From Bacillota bacterium (GTDB taxonomy: Bacteria > Bacillota > Clostridia > TANB77 > UBA1234): DNA of 45,040 nt. A program made the translations under genes and the position numbers. The stretch is from positions 1-45,040 of the forward strand of contig JAEEHF010000031.1 in assembly GCA_016280725.1 (NCBI GenBank). Direction: 5' to 3'. Under the pieces are notes generated by a model. The model saw nothing but the letters and a program-made list of their open reading frames with translations, did no database searches and was not told the origin of the DNA. Positions 1 through 9,966 of the stretch are shown in pieces (the stretch's first letter is position 1; each line of letters begins with the position of its first letter).

Positions 1-266
1 CCAATTCATTCACTAATCATATATTGACGAATTATCATCATTTCTTCTTGAGTAAGAATATCACTAAAAGTTTTATTTGTTAAATCTAAATTAAAAATGT
101 TTTTTCTAGGAAATTCAAAATGTGGAAGAGCAGCTAATAAAATTTCTTCTAATAACTCTTCTGTATCTTCTTTTGTCATTTCCATAAACATATCATCTGT
201 AATACCCGCAAGGAAGAAATCATACATTTCTTCAAAAGTTGTAACGGAAGAAGTGCTATCTGACAT
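1..266 (-). CDS. Small acidic protein of the head/connector module (partial, runs off the left edge)
   Basis: The ATG at 266 follows a strong AAGGAGGG ribosome site. The protein is acidic and mostly helical (MSDSTSSVTTFEEMYDFFLA at its start). An in-frame TGA at 6-8 would be Trp, and the gene then leaves the window, so the C-terminus is not visible. It lies directly downstream of the 185-residue gene at 287-844 in the leftward morphogenesis operon. I do not recognise the family. Position alone suggests a head-completion or connector-region role. Confidence 0.6.
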
Positions 267-286
267 TTCGCCCTCCTTCCTTAGAA

Positions 287-844
287 TTATTTCTTTATAC
301 GGCGGCCAGTTCGCTCAGGTTCTTGTTTAGCAAGACGACGACGAGAAGTGCGCTCAACTTGCTCTGTTCCTCCTTCTACTTCTTCAAGGAACTCAATTTT
401 TCTATCTATATTTACACCAGTCATCTTAGAAATAACTTTACGACGATTGGAGTCAGGAATTTTCCATTTAACCGCACAATCCACAATCATTTCACGAATA
501 CCTTCAGGACCAAAATCTAACGCATCCTCAAGTTCTTCGATGGGAGTGCTTAAATCTTCTAGAACTCGTTTAATATCTCTTTCTGTCCAGTCATATTCTA
601 CCATGTCTTTTGGAATATTAAATTCTGCACGAAGATCATTGCTCTTTATACATAAATAATTATGAAGTAATACTTCTCCGCCTGTAGAATAGTTTAAAGT
701 ACGAAGTTCACCAGCAGGAATCTTCTTCTCTTGGAATGGCTCAAAAACAACTCGACGATTGAGTTCTGGAATAACATAAACTACTTTATGATCAACCATA
801 TTACGTACAGGGACTAAAGTAGTATCTCTTAAAATAGTTGCCAT
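287..844 (-). CDS. Conserved-looking virion-region protein, 185 aa
   Basis: The start ATG at 844 has a GGAGAAA ribosome site and the stop is TAA. The N-terminal third is beta-rich (MATILRDTTLVPVRNMVDHK). The middle is helical and charged, and the last 30 residues are Arg/Lys-rich (RRRLAKQEPERTGRRIKK). It follows the capsid readthrough region after a strong terminator. The basic tail could bind DNA or RNA, but that is inference; I do not recognise the family. Its place after the capsid gene suggests a structural or head-tail joining role. Confidence 0.6.
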   Translation of the reverse strand: MATILRDTTLVPVRNMVDHKVVYVIPELNRRVVFEPFQEKKIPAGELRTLNYSTGGEVLLHNYLCIKSNDLRAEFNIPKDMVEYDWTERDIKRVLEDLSTPIEELEDALDFGPEGIREMIVDCAVKWKIPDSNRRKVISKMTGVNIDRKIEFLEEVEGGTEQVERTSRRRLAKQEPERTGRRIKK

Positions 845-876
845 ATTTAATTTTCTCCTTTTATCTCTTGTTTAAA

Positions 877-913
877 ATAAAAAGAGGGGAGATACTAATC
901 TCTCCCCTCTGGA
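877..913 (-). terminator. Rho-independent terminator after the capsid readthrough domain
   Basis: On the minus strand AGAGGGGAGA and TATCTCCCCTCT form about a 10-bp stem with a short loop, followed by TTTT. It lies between the capsid extension stop (939) and the next gene (844). Confidence 0.8.
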
Positions 914-938
914 TATTCTTAATGTTCAGACGCTGCAC

Positions 939-1940
939 TTATGACTTTGAGAATGTACCGCCTGAAACTATTAGACGTTCTGCATCTGCTTCTTGATTAT
1001 CTGTTAACAACATAACAGAATTAACTTCTTCGGCCGCAATAAATGTACCATTCTTGATTTCTACATGCGTAGAATCAGCTTCTGAATAAGCAGATTTCAT
1101 GTCTACACAGACGTCATTGCAATCAATTAATATCTTAGAATCTGCAACTTTGCCAGATATATTTCCAGTAGTAGTTATATTAACATTATTAACAATAACA
1201 TTACCGCTACGTACAAGCAAACCGACTCCATTTTCAATATAGAAATCTCCACCATTAATAGTTAATAAGCCATTTTGTGGATGATGAATGCCGCATGCAA
1301 TATATCCATCAGAAACAACATGTCCAAAGAAAGTACCACCATTGATCTCAATGATAGTACCTGCTGAACTAGCATTACCATTTCCGCCTATAACAAAGTT
1401 ATCTACTGTTTCTAAATATCCACCATTAATAGTAATCATACTAGCTCTACCAGTTGCCATAATAGCTGTTTCTTGAGCTTTAATATAACCACCATCAATT
1501 ACAATCTCTCCGCCATTTTGTGCGCGCAAAGTATTAGTTCTTTCAGAAACAATATTACCACTCTTTAATGTTAACTTTCCATTATTGACTACAACGAATG
1601 CTTCCCCGGTTGTCTTTTTAACGATGCCACCGGTGGAAGTTCCTTGTCCCTCAAAGAAAGAAGGATCTGAATATTCTGTGTCCATAATTGTAACATCAGC
1701 TGCAATTACATTGGCCGCGCCATCATTAATTGTAATTTCATGGCCATTTAAATCAATTGTCATTGATTTAGTAATTGCAAAAGGAGGACTTGTAAGATCC
1801 GAAGATATTACTAAAACGCCACCCTCGGGGACAGCTGCAATAGCTTCCCCAAGAGTGTCATAATCAGAAGTGTCTACCCTATTAGTAGGGCGCGGGGTTG
1901 GTGCAGGTTCTACATGCCCCGGATCAGTGCCTGGATCAGT
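939..1940 (-). CDS. Beta-helix domain made by readthrough of the major capsid amber codon
   Basis: This frame is the exact continuation of the capsid frame past the TAG at 1941-1943. It starts with a TDPGTDPG repeat and a Pro/Thr-rich linker (about 20 residues). A right-handed beta-helix-like domain follows, beginning near DYDTLGEAIAAVPEGG and running through regular rungs rich in Asn/Gly and V/I/T. Between the TAG and the first ATG (1763) there is no ATG, GTG or TTG. The first rung (LVISSDLTSPPFAITKS) lies before that ATG, so starting there would truncate the fold. No ribosome site is seen before 1763. It is most likely expressed as a C-terminal extension on a minority of capsid subunits (about 685 residues in total), perhaps a surface adhesin. 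An independent start at 1763 is the alternative. Confidence 0.75.
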   Translation of the reverse strand, partial: TDPGTDPGHVEPAPTPRPTNRVDTSDYDTLGEAIAAVPEGGVLVISSDLTSPPFAITKSMTIDLNGHEITINDGAANVIAADVTIMDTEYSDPSFFEGQGTSTGGIVKKTTGEAFVVVNNGKLTLKSGNIVSERTNTLRAQNGGEIVIDGGYIKAQETAIMATGRASMITINGGYLETVDNFVIGGNGNASSAGTIIEINGGTFFGHVVSDGYIACGIHHPQNGLLTINGGDFYIENGVGLLVRSGNVIVNNVNITTTGNISGKVADSKILIDCNDVCVDMKSAYSEADSTHVEIKNGTFIAAEEVNSVMLLTDNQEADAERLIVSGGTFSKS

Positions 1941-2996
1941 CTACTCATCAGGAAGATTATGTAAACGAGTCTCCTTGACTAGATCAGTATTACGATAACT
2001 AAAGATATAATTGGTGAAGAATGTAGCAACACCAAACTTCTTATAGGTCTGGAAATCAGTAGACCAGTCATCGTTATCCTCAACGGTGCGGACAGCAGTT
2101 GGGCCCTCAAAGACAATCTTGACAGGCTTGTTGTCCTGACCGACAGGCATAATATAAGCTTGAGCAGGATCAATTACCTTCTCCATATTAGTCTCGTCAA
2201 CGACAGACTGAGGAAGAATAATAACATTGTGACCCTTATAATTGCCTAGCCAACCATCAGCCCAAAGACGATTCTTCATATCATCAGAAACCCAATTGGT
2301 CTGAGGAAGCATCTTAGAAGCAAATTCAAATGTGCAATAAATAGAAGCACGGCCATAATTATCAGCAAGAGCTAATAGCTCGTCCATAGTAGCTTCATCA
2401 AATCCAGCTACCTCAGCACGCTGATAACGAGGAAGATCCTTAACTACAGCTTCAAGAGCTTTAGCGATCTCACGATAAATAAACTCGTCCATGCCCTCCA
2501 TGACTAAACTGGTAAGCTCAGAGAACTGAATGCGGCCGTCAAGCATTTCCTCGAAACCAATGCGAGCAGCTCCGCCCATAGCAGCAGTTCCAACCTCGAG
2601 TGTCTTACCATCAAGCATGAAGACCTCATAACGACCAGCTAAACCAACGCGAGTAACGAAGGTCTTAGCACGCTTACGTGCAGCCTCAGTAATACGCATA
2701 CGGAAAACAGCTTTGTCGCCCTGAGCAACAGTACGAACCTCAGCAAACTGAGCATACTGCTGTTCAACTCGTGCAGGAAGAACCTCATCAATAGTTTCCT
2801 CGATTAGACGGAAAATGGTGTTCTTATTCTCACGATAATCACGATAAGTACCAGCTAAGTTGCGGAACTCGGTAGCAAGAGCTTCATTGACCTGGTCTAG
2901 AGTATAAGACTCATTACCAAAGGAGTAAGCAGTAGGAGCCGCAGGATCTGCATTGAGAGCAATGCGGGCTAATGCACGAAGATCATTATATTCCAT
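1941..2996 (-). CDS. Major capsid protein (351 aa base product)
   Basis: The ATG at 2996 (MEYNDLRALARIALNADPA) is preceded by AAGGGAGGATTAAG, which favours it over the in-frame ATG at 3014. Length, position after protease/scaffold and decoration genes, and the general character suit a HK97-fold major capsid protein. There is a long N-terminal helical region, a central beta-rich region and a C-terminal aromatic segment (FGVATFFTNYIFSYRN). All Trp codons are TGG, unlike the terminase genes, as expected of a very highly expressed gene. The stop is TAG followed by ACT and an open reading frame in phase (see 939-1940). Assignment rests on context and composition rather than a single motif. Confidence 0.82.
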   Translation of the reverse strand: MEYNDLRALARIALNADPAAPTAYSFGNESYTLDQVNEALATEFRNLAGTYRDYRENKNTIFRLIEETIDEVLPARVEQQYAQFAEVRTVAQGDKAVFRMRITEAARKRAKTFVTRVGLAGRYEVFMLDGKTLEVGTAAMGGAARIGFEEMLDGRIQFSELTSLVMEGMDEFIYREIAKALEAVVKDLPRYQRAEVAGFDEATMDELLALADNYGRASIYCTFEFASKMLPQTNWVSDDMKNRLWADGWLGNYKGHNVIILPQSVVDETNMEKVIDPAQAYIMPVGQDNKPVKIVFEGPTAVRTVEDNDDWSTDFQTYKKFGVATFFTNYIFSYRNTDLVKETRLHNLPDE

Positions 2997-3014
2997 TCTT
3001 AATCCTCCCTTCAA

Positions 3015-3509
3015 TTAAGCCTTGATGCATTGGAGCTTAACAGCGGGCTGACCATCAGGAAGAGTGTATTCTTTAACAACACGGAATACAACATCACCAT
3101 CAGAACCAGCTGCAAGGAAGCCATCGTCACCAGGGGTAACGTCGTCTCCAACCGCAAGCTCGGTATCATCTGCGAATGTATTAGTAGTAAAGATATCACC
3201 AGCAACGATGCCAAAAACGCGAGGATAAATTTTACCATCGTAAGAATCCTCAACTTTTTGTGCCCAATGCTTGTGCATCTGATAGCGCTCATCATAGAGC
3301 TTTTCCTCGTTGTAAACGAGCATCCAAGCGCCATCGCCGTCAAAGTTAACCTCGCCAGCGGCGTAGTCATACTTTACGAACATACCGTTCTCAAGGATTT
3401 TAATATCCTCAGCGGCGGGAAGCTGCGCATAGACGCGACCATCACGAGGAGCAGAGAGATGATTTGGCTCAACTTGACCATAACCATCACGCTTAATTGT
3501 AATAGCCAT
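3015..3509 (-). CDS. Capsid decoration/stabilisation protein, 164 aa
   Basis: It starts at 3509 after an AAAGGAGG site and stops TAA just upstream of the capsid gene. The protein is acidic and beta-rich with many Gly/Asp turns (VGDDVTPGDDGFLAAGSDGD). There is a pyrimidine-rich gap of only a few bases to its neighbours. A small beta protein between scaffold and capsid genes is typically a head decoration protein; the name is inference from position and composition. Confidence 0.6.
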   Translation of the reverse strand: MAITIKRDGYGQVEPNHLSAPRDGRVYAQLPAAEDIKILENGMFVKYDYAAGEVNFDGDGAWMLVYNEEKLYDERYQMHKHWAQKVEDSYDGKIYPRVFGIVAGDIFTTNTFADDTELAVGDDVTPGDDGFLAAGSDGDVVFRVVKEYTLPDGQPAVKLQCIKA

Positions 3510-3523
3510 ATTACAACCTCCTT

Positions 3524-4894
3524 TTAATTATTTAATGTGTGACGAAGCGCTTCAACGAAAGCAGGAACGCCCTCAGATGCTTCTTCGTCGAGAGAGAAAG
3601 TCATAGAAGGTTCAGGATCACTCTCTACTTCTTCTTGACCATCAATCATGTCGAAATTAACGTTTTTCTCAACATAGATAACAGCTAGTTTAGCCTTGAT
3701 ATCATCATAGCTGTATTCAGATTTATGCTTAATTACATCAGCTTTATCTTCATCAGAAAGCATATGATAAGAAGCAATTAAAGCATCTTTTTGTTGATTT
3801 TCAATATTTAATTTAAAGTTACGAAGCTCTTCATTCTCTGCGCGAAGAGAATCAAGTTCAGCTTGTAAGGCTTCAAATTCTTCTAATGAATGTTGATTCT
3901 GAGGTTTCTTTTTATCATCCTCATCTTCATCATCTTCAGCATCATCTTCGTCGGTGTCATCAGAAGGATCTTCATCAGTATCGTCAGAAGGATCTTCATC
4001 TTCTTTCTTCTTATCAACGAATTCTTCAGCTGGCTCTTCAACAGCTGTCTCTTCTGTAAATTCAGCTGTCTCCGCATTATTATCAGTGATAACTTCTTCA
4101 GCAACCTGCTCTACAAATTCTTCTGTAGTCTCAGGAGCTTCGATAGTTTCAACAGATTCATTGAGTTCATTCTCAGACATATCCAACCCTCCTTTGCTAT
4201 TAAGAGCTGTTTGTAAGTCGTTCATCATTGTAAATAAAGTCTGTTGAAAATCACTATAAGTGAAATTCTTACTGACTTCTGGAGACGTTACAGAGGCTCC
4301 CTCATAGCAGGGTTCAACATTGTCCCCAAGAATACACAACTTACTAAAAGTTGCGTCATTGATTATAAAGAAATCTACACCAAGATTATTATCAGTCGCC
4401 CAATGTCCTTGAAGTGAGTCAGAATCTAACTCCATTGATTGCGGCTGACCTTCATTAATAACTTTAGTGAGTTCTTCAAACTGACCAGACCAGAGATACC
4501 CTGTAGTCATCATATAGGTCCGTTCGACTTTATTGTCAAATTCATCTGTATCAGTAAAATTTTGGAATCATACCTCCGCATCAGGAGAAACAAAACCATA
4601 AGGAATAGTTTTTACACTAAAAGTAATTTCTCCATCTTCAATATGCATTACATGACCATGATCACCAAAATCTTCTTTATCTTTATTGAAAGCTGCAACA
4701 ATAGGAGTTCCTCTTAGGGTCTTTGCCATTTCTAATGCAGTTTCACGATTGATATAAGAACCGTTTCTATTATGACCTAAATAAAAGACTTTGATCTCGC
4801 ATTTTTGCATCAAAGGGTTAACTTCAAGAGGTTGTAAATTAATGAACTCCGGGCCTTGAATCATACTTACCTCAGATTTATTTTTTAATGCCAT
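3524..4894 (-). CDS. Prohead protease fused to scaffold, 456 aa
   Basis: One gene across an in-frame TGA (4568-4570), read as Trp in the context VSPDAEVWFQNFTD. The N-terminal part (about residues 1-230) has a protease-like character with conserved-looking segments TLRGTPIVAAFNKDKEDFGD and YLWSGQFEEL. The middle (about 260-340) is an extremely acidic low-complexity stretch (Glu/Asp with DDTDEDPSDDTDED repeats). A coiled-coil segment follows (LEEFEALQAELDSLRAENEE), then a helical tail. Protease plus acidic, coiled scaffold in one chain just before the capsid genes is a common arrangement. Catalytic residues cannot be assigned with certainty by eye. Confidence 0.7.
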
Positions 4895-4911
4895 TTTTAC
4901 CTCCCCTCTAA

Positions 4912-6471
4912 TTAACCCTGTGATTCTTCATTTGCAATTGTTTTATCGGATTTTTCATCCTGTGGCAACTCTGGACGGCCACCTTCTTCACCCGCACTTG
5001 GTTCATTATTAGATCTATTAGTGCCACCAGACTGTTGAGTTTTACTAATAGTCGAAGACATTTGTGGCGGAGTGAATATCTCATCAAGCTTCATCATTTG
5101 ATTCTCAAAGACCGCAGTCGCGAGCACAGTACTAGGAGATTCTCCAAGAGCAATTTGAGGTAATAATTTGGAAAAACCAATTTGTGTTTGCTCTTTATAA
5201 AGCTTGGAAAGATCTTTATAATTATAAATAGTTGTAGGAAGCATTTGCACTTGATATTTTAATCGTTTTGGATTTTTATTAAATATTTTTAATAAACTTT
5301 CCGCAAATTCCTCAAATTGAAGTAACAAATTAGTCATTGTTGCTTCATCATTAAGAATTGATTTTTCAAGAGCTAAATTACCATCTGTATTAAATTGCAT
5401 TTGACTTACGCCAGCTTCATTATATACAGTACGTTCAACTTTATCTAGCTGATCTGCGGCAGACATATTAGATTTATCAGAAAGGTCTTCTACTGCAACA
5501 TCTGCAAAAGTAGTAAGAACATTAATTCCTACTGCATCTCCTAACATTCTTACCGCATTCTTATGCAATTCTCTTGCTTCATCTACATCAAAAATGAGAT
5601 CGCCATTTTTATCAATTGGCATCTCTTGGATAATTAAACGAAGAAGTTGTTGTTCCATCTTCTTCTTATCTAAATCTTGAGCATCCTCTAAATCTATTAA
5701 TTTTGGTATAATAGAAATAAATAAAGGAATGTCAGAATGATTTAAATTAAATTTAAATGCAGCTCCCGCATCTAATGCGAATCAACCAAGTTCATCACCA
5801 TTATGATCTTTCTTTAATGTATTATGTTTATATTGAATATAAGCTTTCTGAAACTCTTTAGGGAACATCTTTAAAACGCGAATACGATACTCCGTATCAG
5901 AAAACTTATCATCAAAAAATCTTACATTAAATTCTACAATTGGCTGATTATTAAGCTTGAAACGACTGCGGCAATAATCAATAGGTAATTCTTGAACATA
6001 ACAAGCATTTTTCTGGAAAATTTTATATCCATAAAAGCAACCATTACGAACTACTTTTAATGCAATTTCTCCAAAATTCTTTTTTAATCTACAATTATCA
6101 AGAAAAGCCACAGATTTTAGTCAACCTTCAATTACTTTTTCATCTTTTATTTTATCATCGTATCTAATTGGAGTAATCATCCAATCATAGCGATAAAGAT
6201 ATGCCATATATCGACATAATCTTGAATATATACCGCTTTTAATAAAATAATAATTAGAAATTGCCCTTAATTCTTTAACATCTTGTCGTTCAAGAGCTCT
6301 TTCTACATCATGTTTACGTATTTTCTTTCTGTATCGTCTAAGATAAGAAGATGTATTCATTGTAACATCGTCCCGATACATCTTTCCGTCAATACGTAGC
6401 TTATTAAAGTCTTTAGAAGGCCGTGCAGTTTCGTTTGAAGCAACTAAACGAAAATCTTTTGTATCACTCAA
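4912..6471 (-). CDS. Portal protein, 519 aa
   Basis: Continuous across two in-frame TGA codons (6121-6123 and 5782-5784), giving GWLKSVAFLD and ELGWFALDAGAAF when read as Trp. The likely start is TTG at 6471 (LSDTKDF), 7 bases after GGAGG; the reading frame extends further upstream only into the preceding gene. Portal character includes a central alpha/beta region, then the long helical segment around NEAGVSQMQFNTDGN and EKSILNDEATMTNLLLQFEE, and a disordered Gly/Glu-rich tail. It sits between terminase and protease/scaffold, as expected. It would form the DNA-packaging ring at the capsid vertex. Confidence 0.8.
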
Positions 6472-6484
6472 GCGCTCGACCTCC

Positions 6485-6841
6485 TTAATATCCAGCTGCC
6501 CGCATAATATAATCATAAGTAATTTTTGATTCATCCCAATAAGGAATAGTAATTAATTTAATATTATGCTTTAAACAATATTCTCGCTTTTGCATATCGT
6601 TAAATTTTTGCCTACCAACACCTTTTGCCCCACCAAACTTGCCTACTGCGGTGTAATGTTGTCTCCCTTGAGCTTCAATCAAAAATTCAAGCTCACCGTC
6701 CTCTGTAAATACGGCAAAATCAAAACGTAAGTGTCTACCACTTGATGCAACTAAGTCGTCAAACTCATATTCTTCTTCAAAAGGAATACCATAATCCATT
6801 AAAATGTTGTGTATTTTAATTTCCATAGCTGAATCCATCAT
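6485..6841 (-). CDS. PD-(D/E)XK (Vsr/DUF559-like) endonuclease, 118 aa
   Basis: Starts at 6841 after AAAGAGGAATATT and stops TAA. The nuclease core is visible: LRFDFAVFTEDGELEFLIEA (catalytic Asp then Glu across two strands) followed by QGRQHY, and a C-terminal helix-strand ending LITIPYWDES. This is the small single-domain nuclease type often carried as a free-standing homing or repair endonuclease. It is wedged between TerL and portal genes, a typical landing place for a homing endonuclease. All Trp here is TGG. Confidence 0.7.
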   Translation of the reverse strand: MMDSAMEIKIHNILMDYGIPFEEEYEFDDLVASSGRHLRFDFAVFTEDGELEFLIEAQGRQHYTAVGKFGGAKGVGRQKFNDMQKREYCLKHNIKLITIPYWDESKITYDYIMRAAGY

Positions 6842-6925
6842 AATATTCCTCTTTCAATAAGACTTACTTGTTCACAATATATGTTTTTATCTAAACCAAA
6901 GTTATAATTTTTTGCCCCAAAGTTT

Positions 6926-8671
6926 TTAATTGAAGAACATAAATTTAGATATATCTCTTTTTTTCTTTTTATGCCTACTATCTTCTTGTAATTTACAATA
7001 ATATAAACCATATATTAAAGCAGAAAATTTATCTTTTTTAATTTTTCTAGAAGATTGTTTTAAAATAATGTGCGCACCATCATTTTCGTGTACCAAATTA
7101 AGCATTTGATCTTTAAGAATACTAGTTTGTACAAAAGGCATTAGATATTCCGCACGAGCATTTTGGCTCATTTTTTTACCTTGCGCTTGGCTCATTAATT
7201 TATTCTTTGCAGTAGCTTCATCTATTAAAAATATTACTCTGCCCGCATTTATTTCTGATTGGCAATAAGCATACATTTCTGAATTTAATACTTGATTTGC
7301 TTTCATAATATACATCGCATCAGTTATTGTGTCTTCTGTTTTCATATTACGATATTTATTATCTTCGTCATTCATTACGCCTCAATTATAAAGAGTTTCA
7401 CCTGTATCAGGATCAATCGTATCCATTGTAAGCATATCTACAAGTCCCGCACCTAAACCATTACCGTCGATAACCGCAACTCTACATTTATATTGAATAA
7501 ATAGTCTTTTTAATTTAAGTGCTTGCATACCAAAATGTTCTTCATCAAAAGAATATATATTTACAATTCTTTTTCTCGGAATGTCGCCCGCACCAGGAGT
7601 AACTTTTATAATAACAACTTCAGTTGTACAACCAAAACGACCAACGTCTACACCCATTACATAATAACCTTCTTTAGATGTTCTATTGGAATATTTTCAT
7701 TCTGGCAAATTAATTCTACGGTTTTTATCAAATCGTTCTGAATTAAAGAAAGCAGATTCAATATCACCAGTTCATTTAGACTCATATTCTCTCTCAAAAG
7801 AATCTTCATTAAAAGTACCATCCATTTTTAAATCTCTAACAAAGTTCTTATCCAAGAGTCCAAAGATAACAGGTACTCGTCAACTACCACCTAAAATAAT
7901 TGCTTCCTTTGGCCGCACAACAGATCGACAAAGAAATTCAATTAATTTTTCATAACTATAAGTATTTTTATAACCTGCAGTGGTTACAAAAATTTGACTT
8001 TTATTTAATTGCTCATTTGGATCAGATTGACCTTGAACAATACGGTCAACGTTAAGTGTAGGAATAAGAACTTCATTTAAAATATCTTGATCAATGCCTA
8101 CACATTCTTCCATTAAACCACTGTTAAAACGTCTACCTCTTGTTTTTTCAGATGCCGCAACATTCTCTAAGGTTGATCCATTTTTAAAAGTATAAATAAC
8201 ACTATCTTTTGTTTGCGTTGTTCGAGCTCGAGTACCACGAGTATCTCAAATAATCTCTCGTTCTATCGCAGGAATTAATTTGCAAATTTCCATTACTTTA
8301 CCTGATAGAATCTCCGCGGACTGCTGCTTACCACCTGCTACTGTAAACAACTTAGCGCCAGGGTATAATATTGCTTTTAACATCAAAGCCATAACTGACA
8401 TAAATGATTTAGATCAAGCACGCACAAATGTAGCATAGACATATTTGTGTCGGAACAGCGCCCGCAAGAAAACCCTTTGATAAAAAATAAATTTAAAATT
8501 ATAAGGATTTCCAAGAGAAAGGTAATAATCAATTAGTTTATCAGGATAAACTCTTCAATAAGCAATTAATGTGCGGTAATCATCTAAATGATTCTGCACT
8601 TCTTCTTTAATTGCTTCATCATCTAATTCTCTTTTTCTATTGGACGTCCGCATTATATCTTTAAGACTCAT
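6926..8671 (-). CDS. terL: Terminase large subunit (TerL), 581 aa
   Basis: Continuous from ATG 8671 to TAA 6926 only if seven in-frame TGA codons (8555, 8414, 8246, 7880, 7772, 7697, 7382) are read through. As Trp they give AYWRVYP, RAWSKSF, IIWDTRG, GGSWRVP, ESKWTGD, LPEWKY and LYNWGVM. The ATPase half contains FVRAWSKSFMSVMALML, a Walker-A-like segment, and RGRRFNSGLMEECVGID, a Walker-B-like segment. The nuclease half contains VMGVDVGRFGCTTEV and VAVIDGNGLGAGLVDML, the RNase-H-like acidic positions. It is the motor and headful or cos nuclease for DNA packaging. The start abuts the stop of the upstream gene (TAA then ATG). Confidence 0.9.
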
Positions 8672-9955
8672 TTATACCTCCCCTGATAAGAATTGTTCAA
8701 GCATTTCTGCTTCTGCTTCAATTTCATTTTCAAGGAAAGTTCCTCACTCTTCTGCTTCTTCATCAGTAAGTTGTTCAGATGCAGCCTCTTCCGCAGAAGT
8801 AATAAGTCCCGCATTTATATCTACTGAATCTTCTTCTGCTTTTTCAAGCTTTTCAATATATGATTCAATCAAATCTCCTAGTCCTAGCTCATTAGATACA
8901 AGAGAATAAGTATATGATTGTAGGTCCCGCAATGTAAAGTCAATTTTATCTTGCGGATATTGGTCTGGATCAAATTGTGGTAATTTTTCTATAATACCAC
9001 CTTCTTGTTCACAAAGTGCTACTAGTTCTCCAATAGAAGAAAGAACTTGTTGTCTATCTTCTTTATTTTGAGCTTCTGTAAATTTGCCTGATTTGCGGAG
9101 CTGGTCAAAAACAGTTGCAAGATTTTTATAAGCGGTGATGTCTCCTGCGTCAAGAGATTCATCCATTTTAAGAGAAGTTTTGCACATTTTTTTGAGAACT
9201 TCTTCTCGATCAACATTTAATTCATAATCTTGAGCATATTTATTATACATTGTTTCCATTTTAATTCATTGTTCTGGACTGTATAATGTTCCTCATTTGA
9301 GCATTAAATAATCTATATCTGAATCATCTAATTGATCTATTCAATAATTTACATCTATTTGATATTGCGGGGCCTGCTCTTGCGGCGTAGAGGGCTCATC
9401 CGCAGATTTATCTTCAGTTGGAACCATTTCTTTTAGACCTGAGATAAATCCATCTTCGTCTATAAGAGAAGTTCCTCCACCAAATTCACTTAAATTAACA
9501 ATATTTGTCTTTGTTAAAGTGTTATATTGTTCTTGTGTGATTTCTCCAGCTTCTAATTTTCTAAGTAATTCTTGCTCGTATTCTGTTTCAGTAGGTTCTT
9601 CTTCAGGAGTAGTTTTTGTTTTAGATAAAGTATCTGAATCTGCATAGGTTAAGTCACGATATTGTGTCATATTCATTGCCCGCAAATAAACTCCAATAAC
9701 TGATTTGGGGCCAAACTTACCTGGGTTCTTTTTATAGCGCTCATTAGCCATCTGAGTTCATTTTTTCTCAATGTAAGGTACATCAAACATTTCTAAAATT
9801 CACATAAAGGTAGATGGTTTGCGGTTATCAATATATTGTGTTAAACAATCTTTACAAAGATCGCACCGTTCTCCTGTTTTTAATTTAAAAAAATCTGTTT
9901 CTTTTAAGTTGCGTTTACATTTAGTACATACTTTTCTACCTGCTGATACTGTCAT
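8672..9955 (-). CDS. Zinc-finger terminase-region protein (putative small terminase), 427 aa
   Basis: Starts ATG 9955 and ends TAA immediately before TerL. Six TGA codons (9800, 9758, 9341, 9293, 9266, 8744) are read through. The N-terminus has a four-cysteine zinc finger, CTKCKRNLKETDFF then CDLCKDCL. This is followed by DNRKPSTFMWILEMFDVPYI and KKWTQM, where both Trp are TGA; this is the Trp-rich segment I associate with small-terminase-like proteins of gut phages. The C-terminal half is acidic and helical. DNA recognition for packaging is the likely role, by family resemblance and by direct coupling to TerL. Confidence 0.7.
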
Positions 9956-9966
9956 TATTTATCACC

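Noticed and set aside
939..1763. Independent beta-helix gene starting at 1763
   Set aside because: No ribosome site, the start would remove the first beta rung, and the frame is in phase with the capsid gene back to its TAG. Kept only as an alternative.
3890..4247. Hydrophobic plus-strand frames opposite the scaffold acidic region
   Set aside because: They are mirror products of the Glu/Asp-rich repeat and lack start signals.
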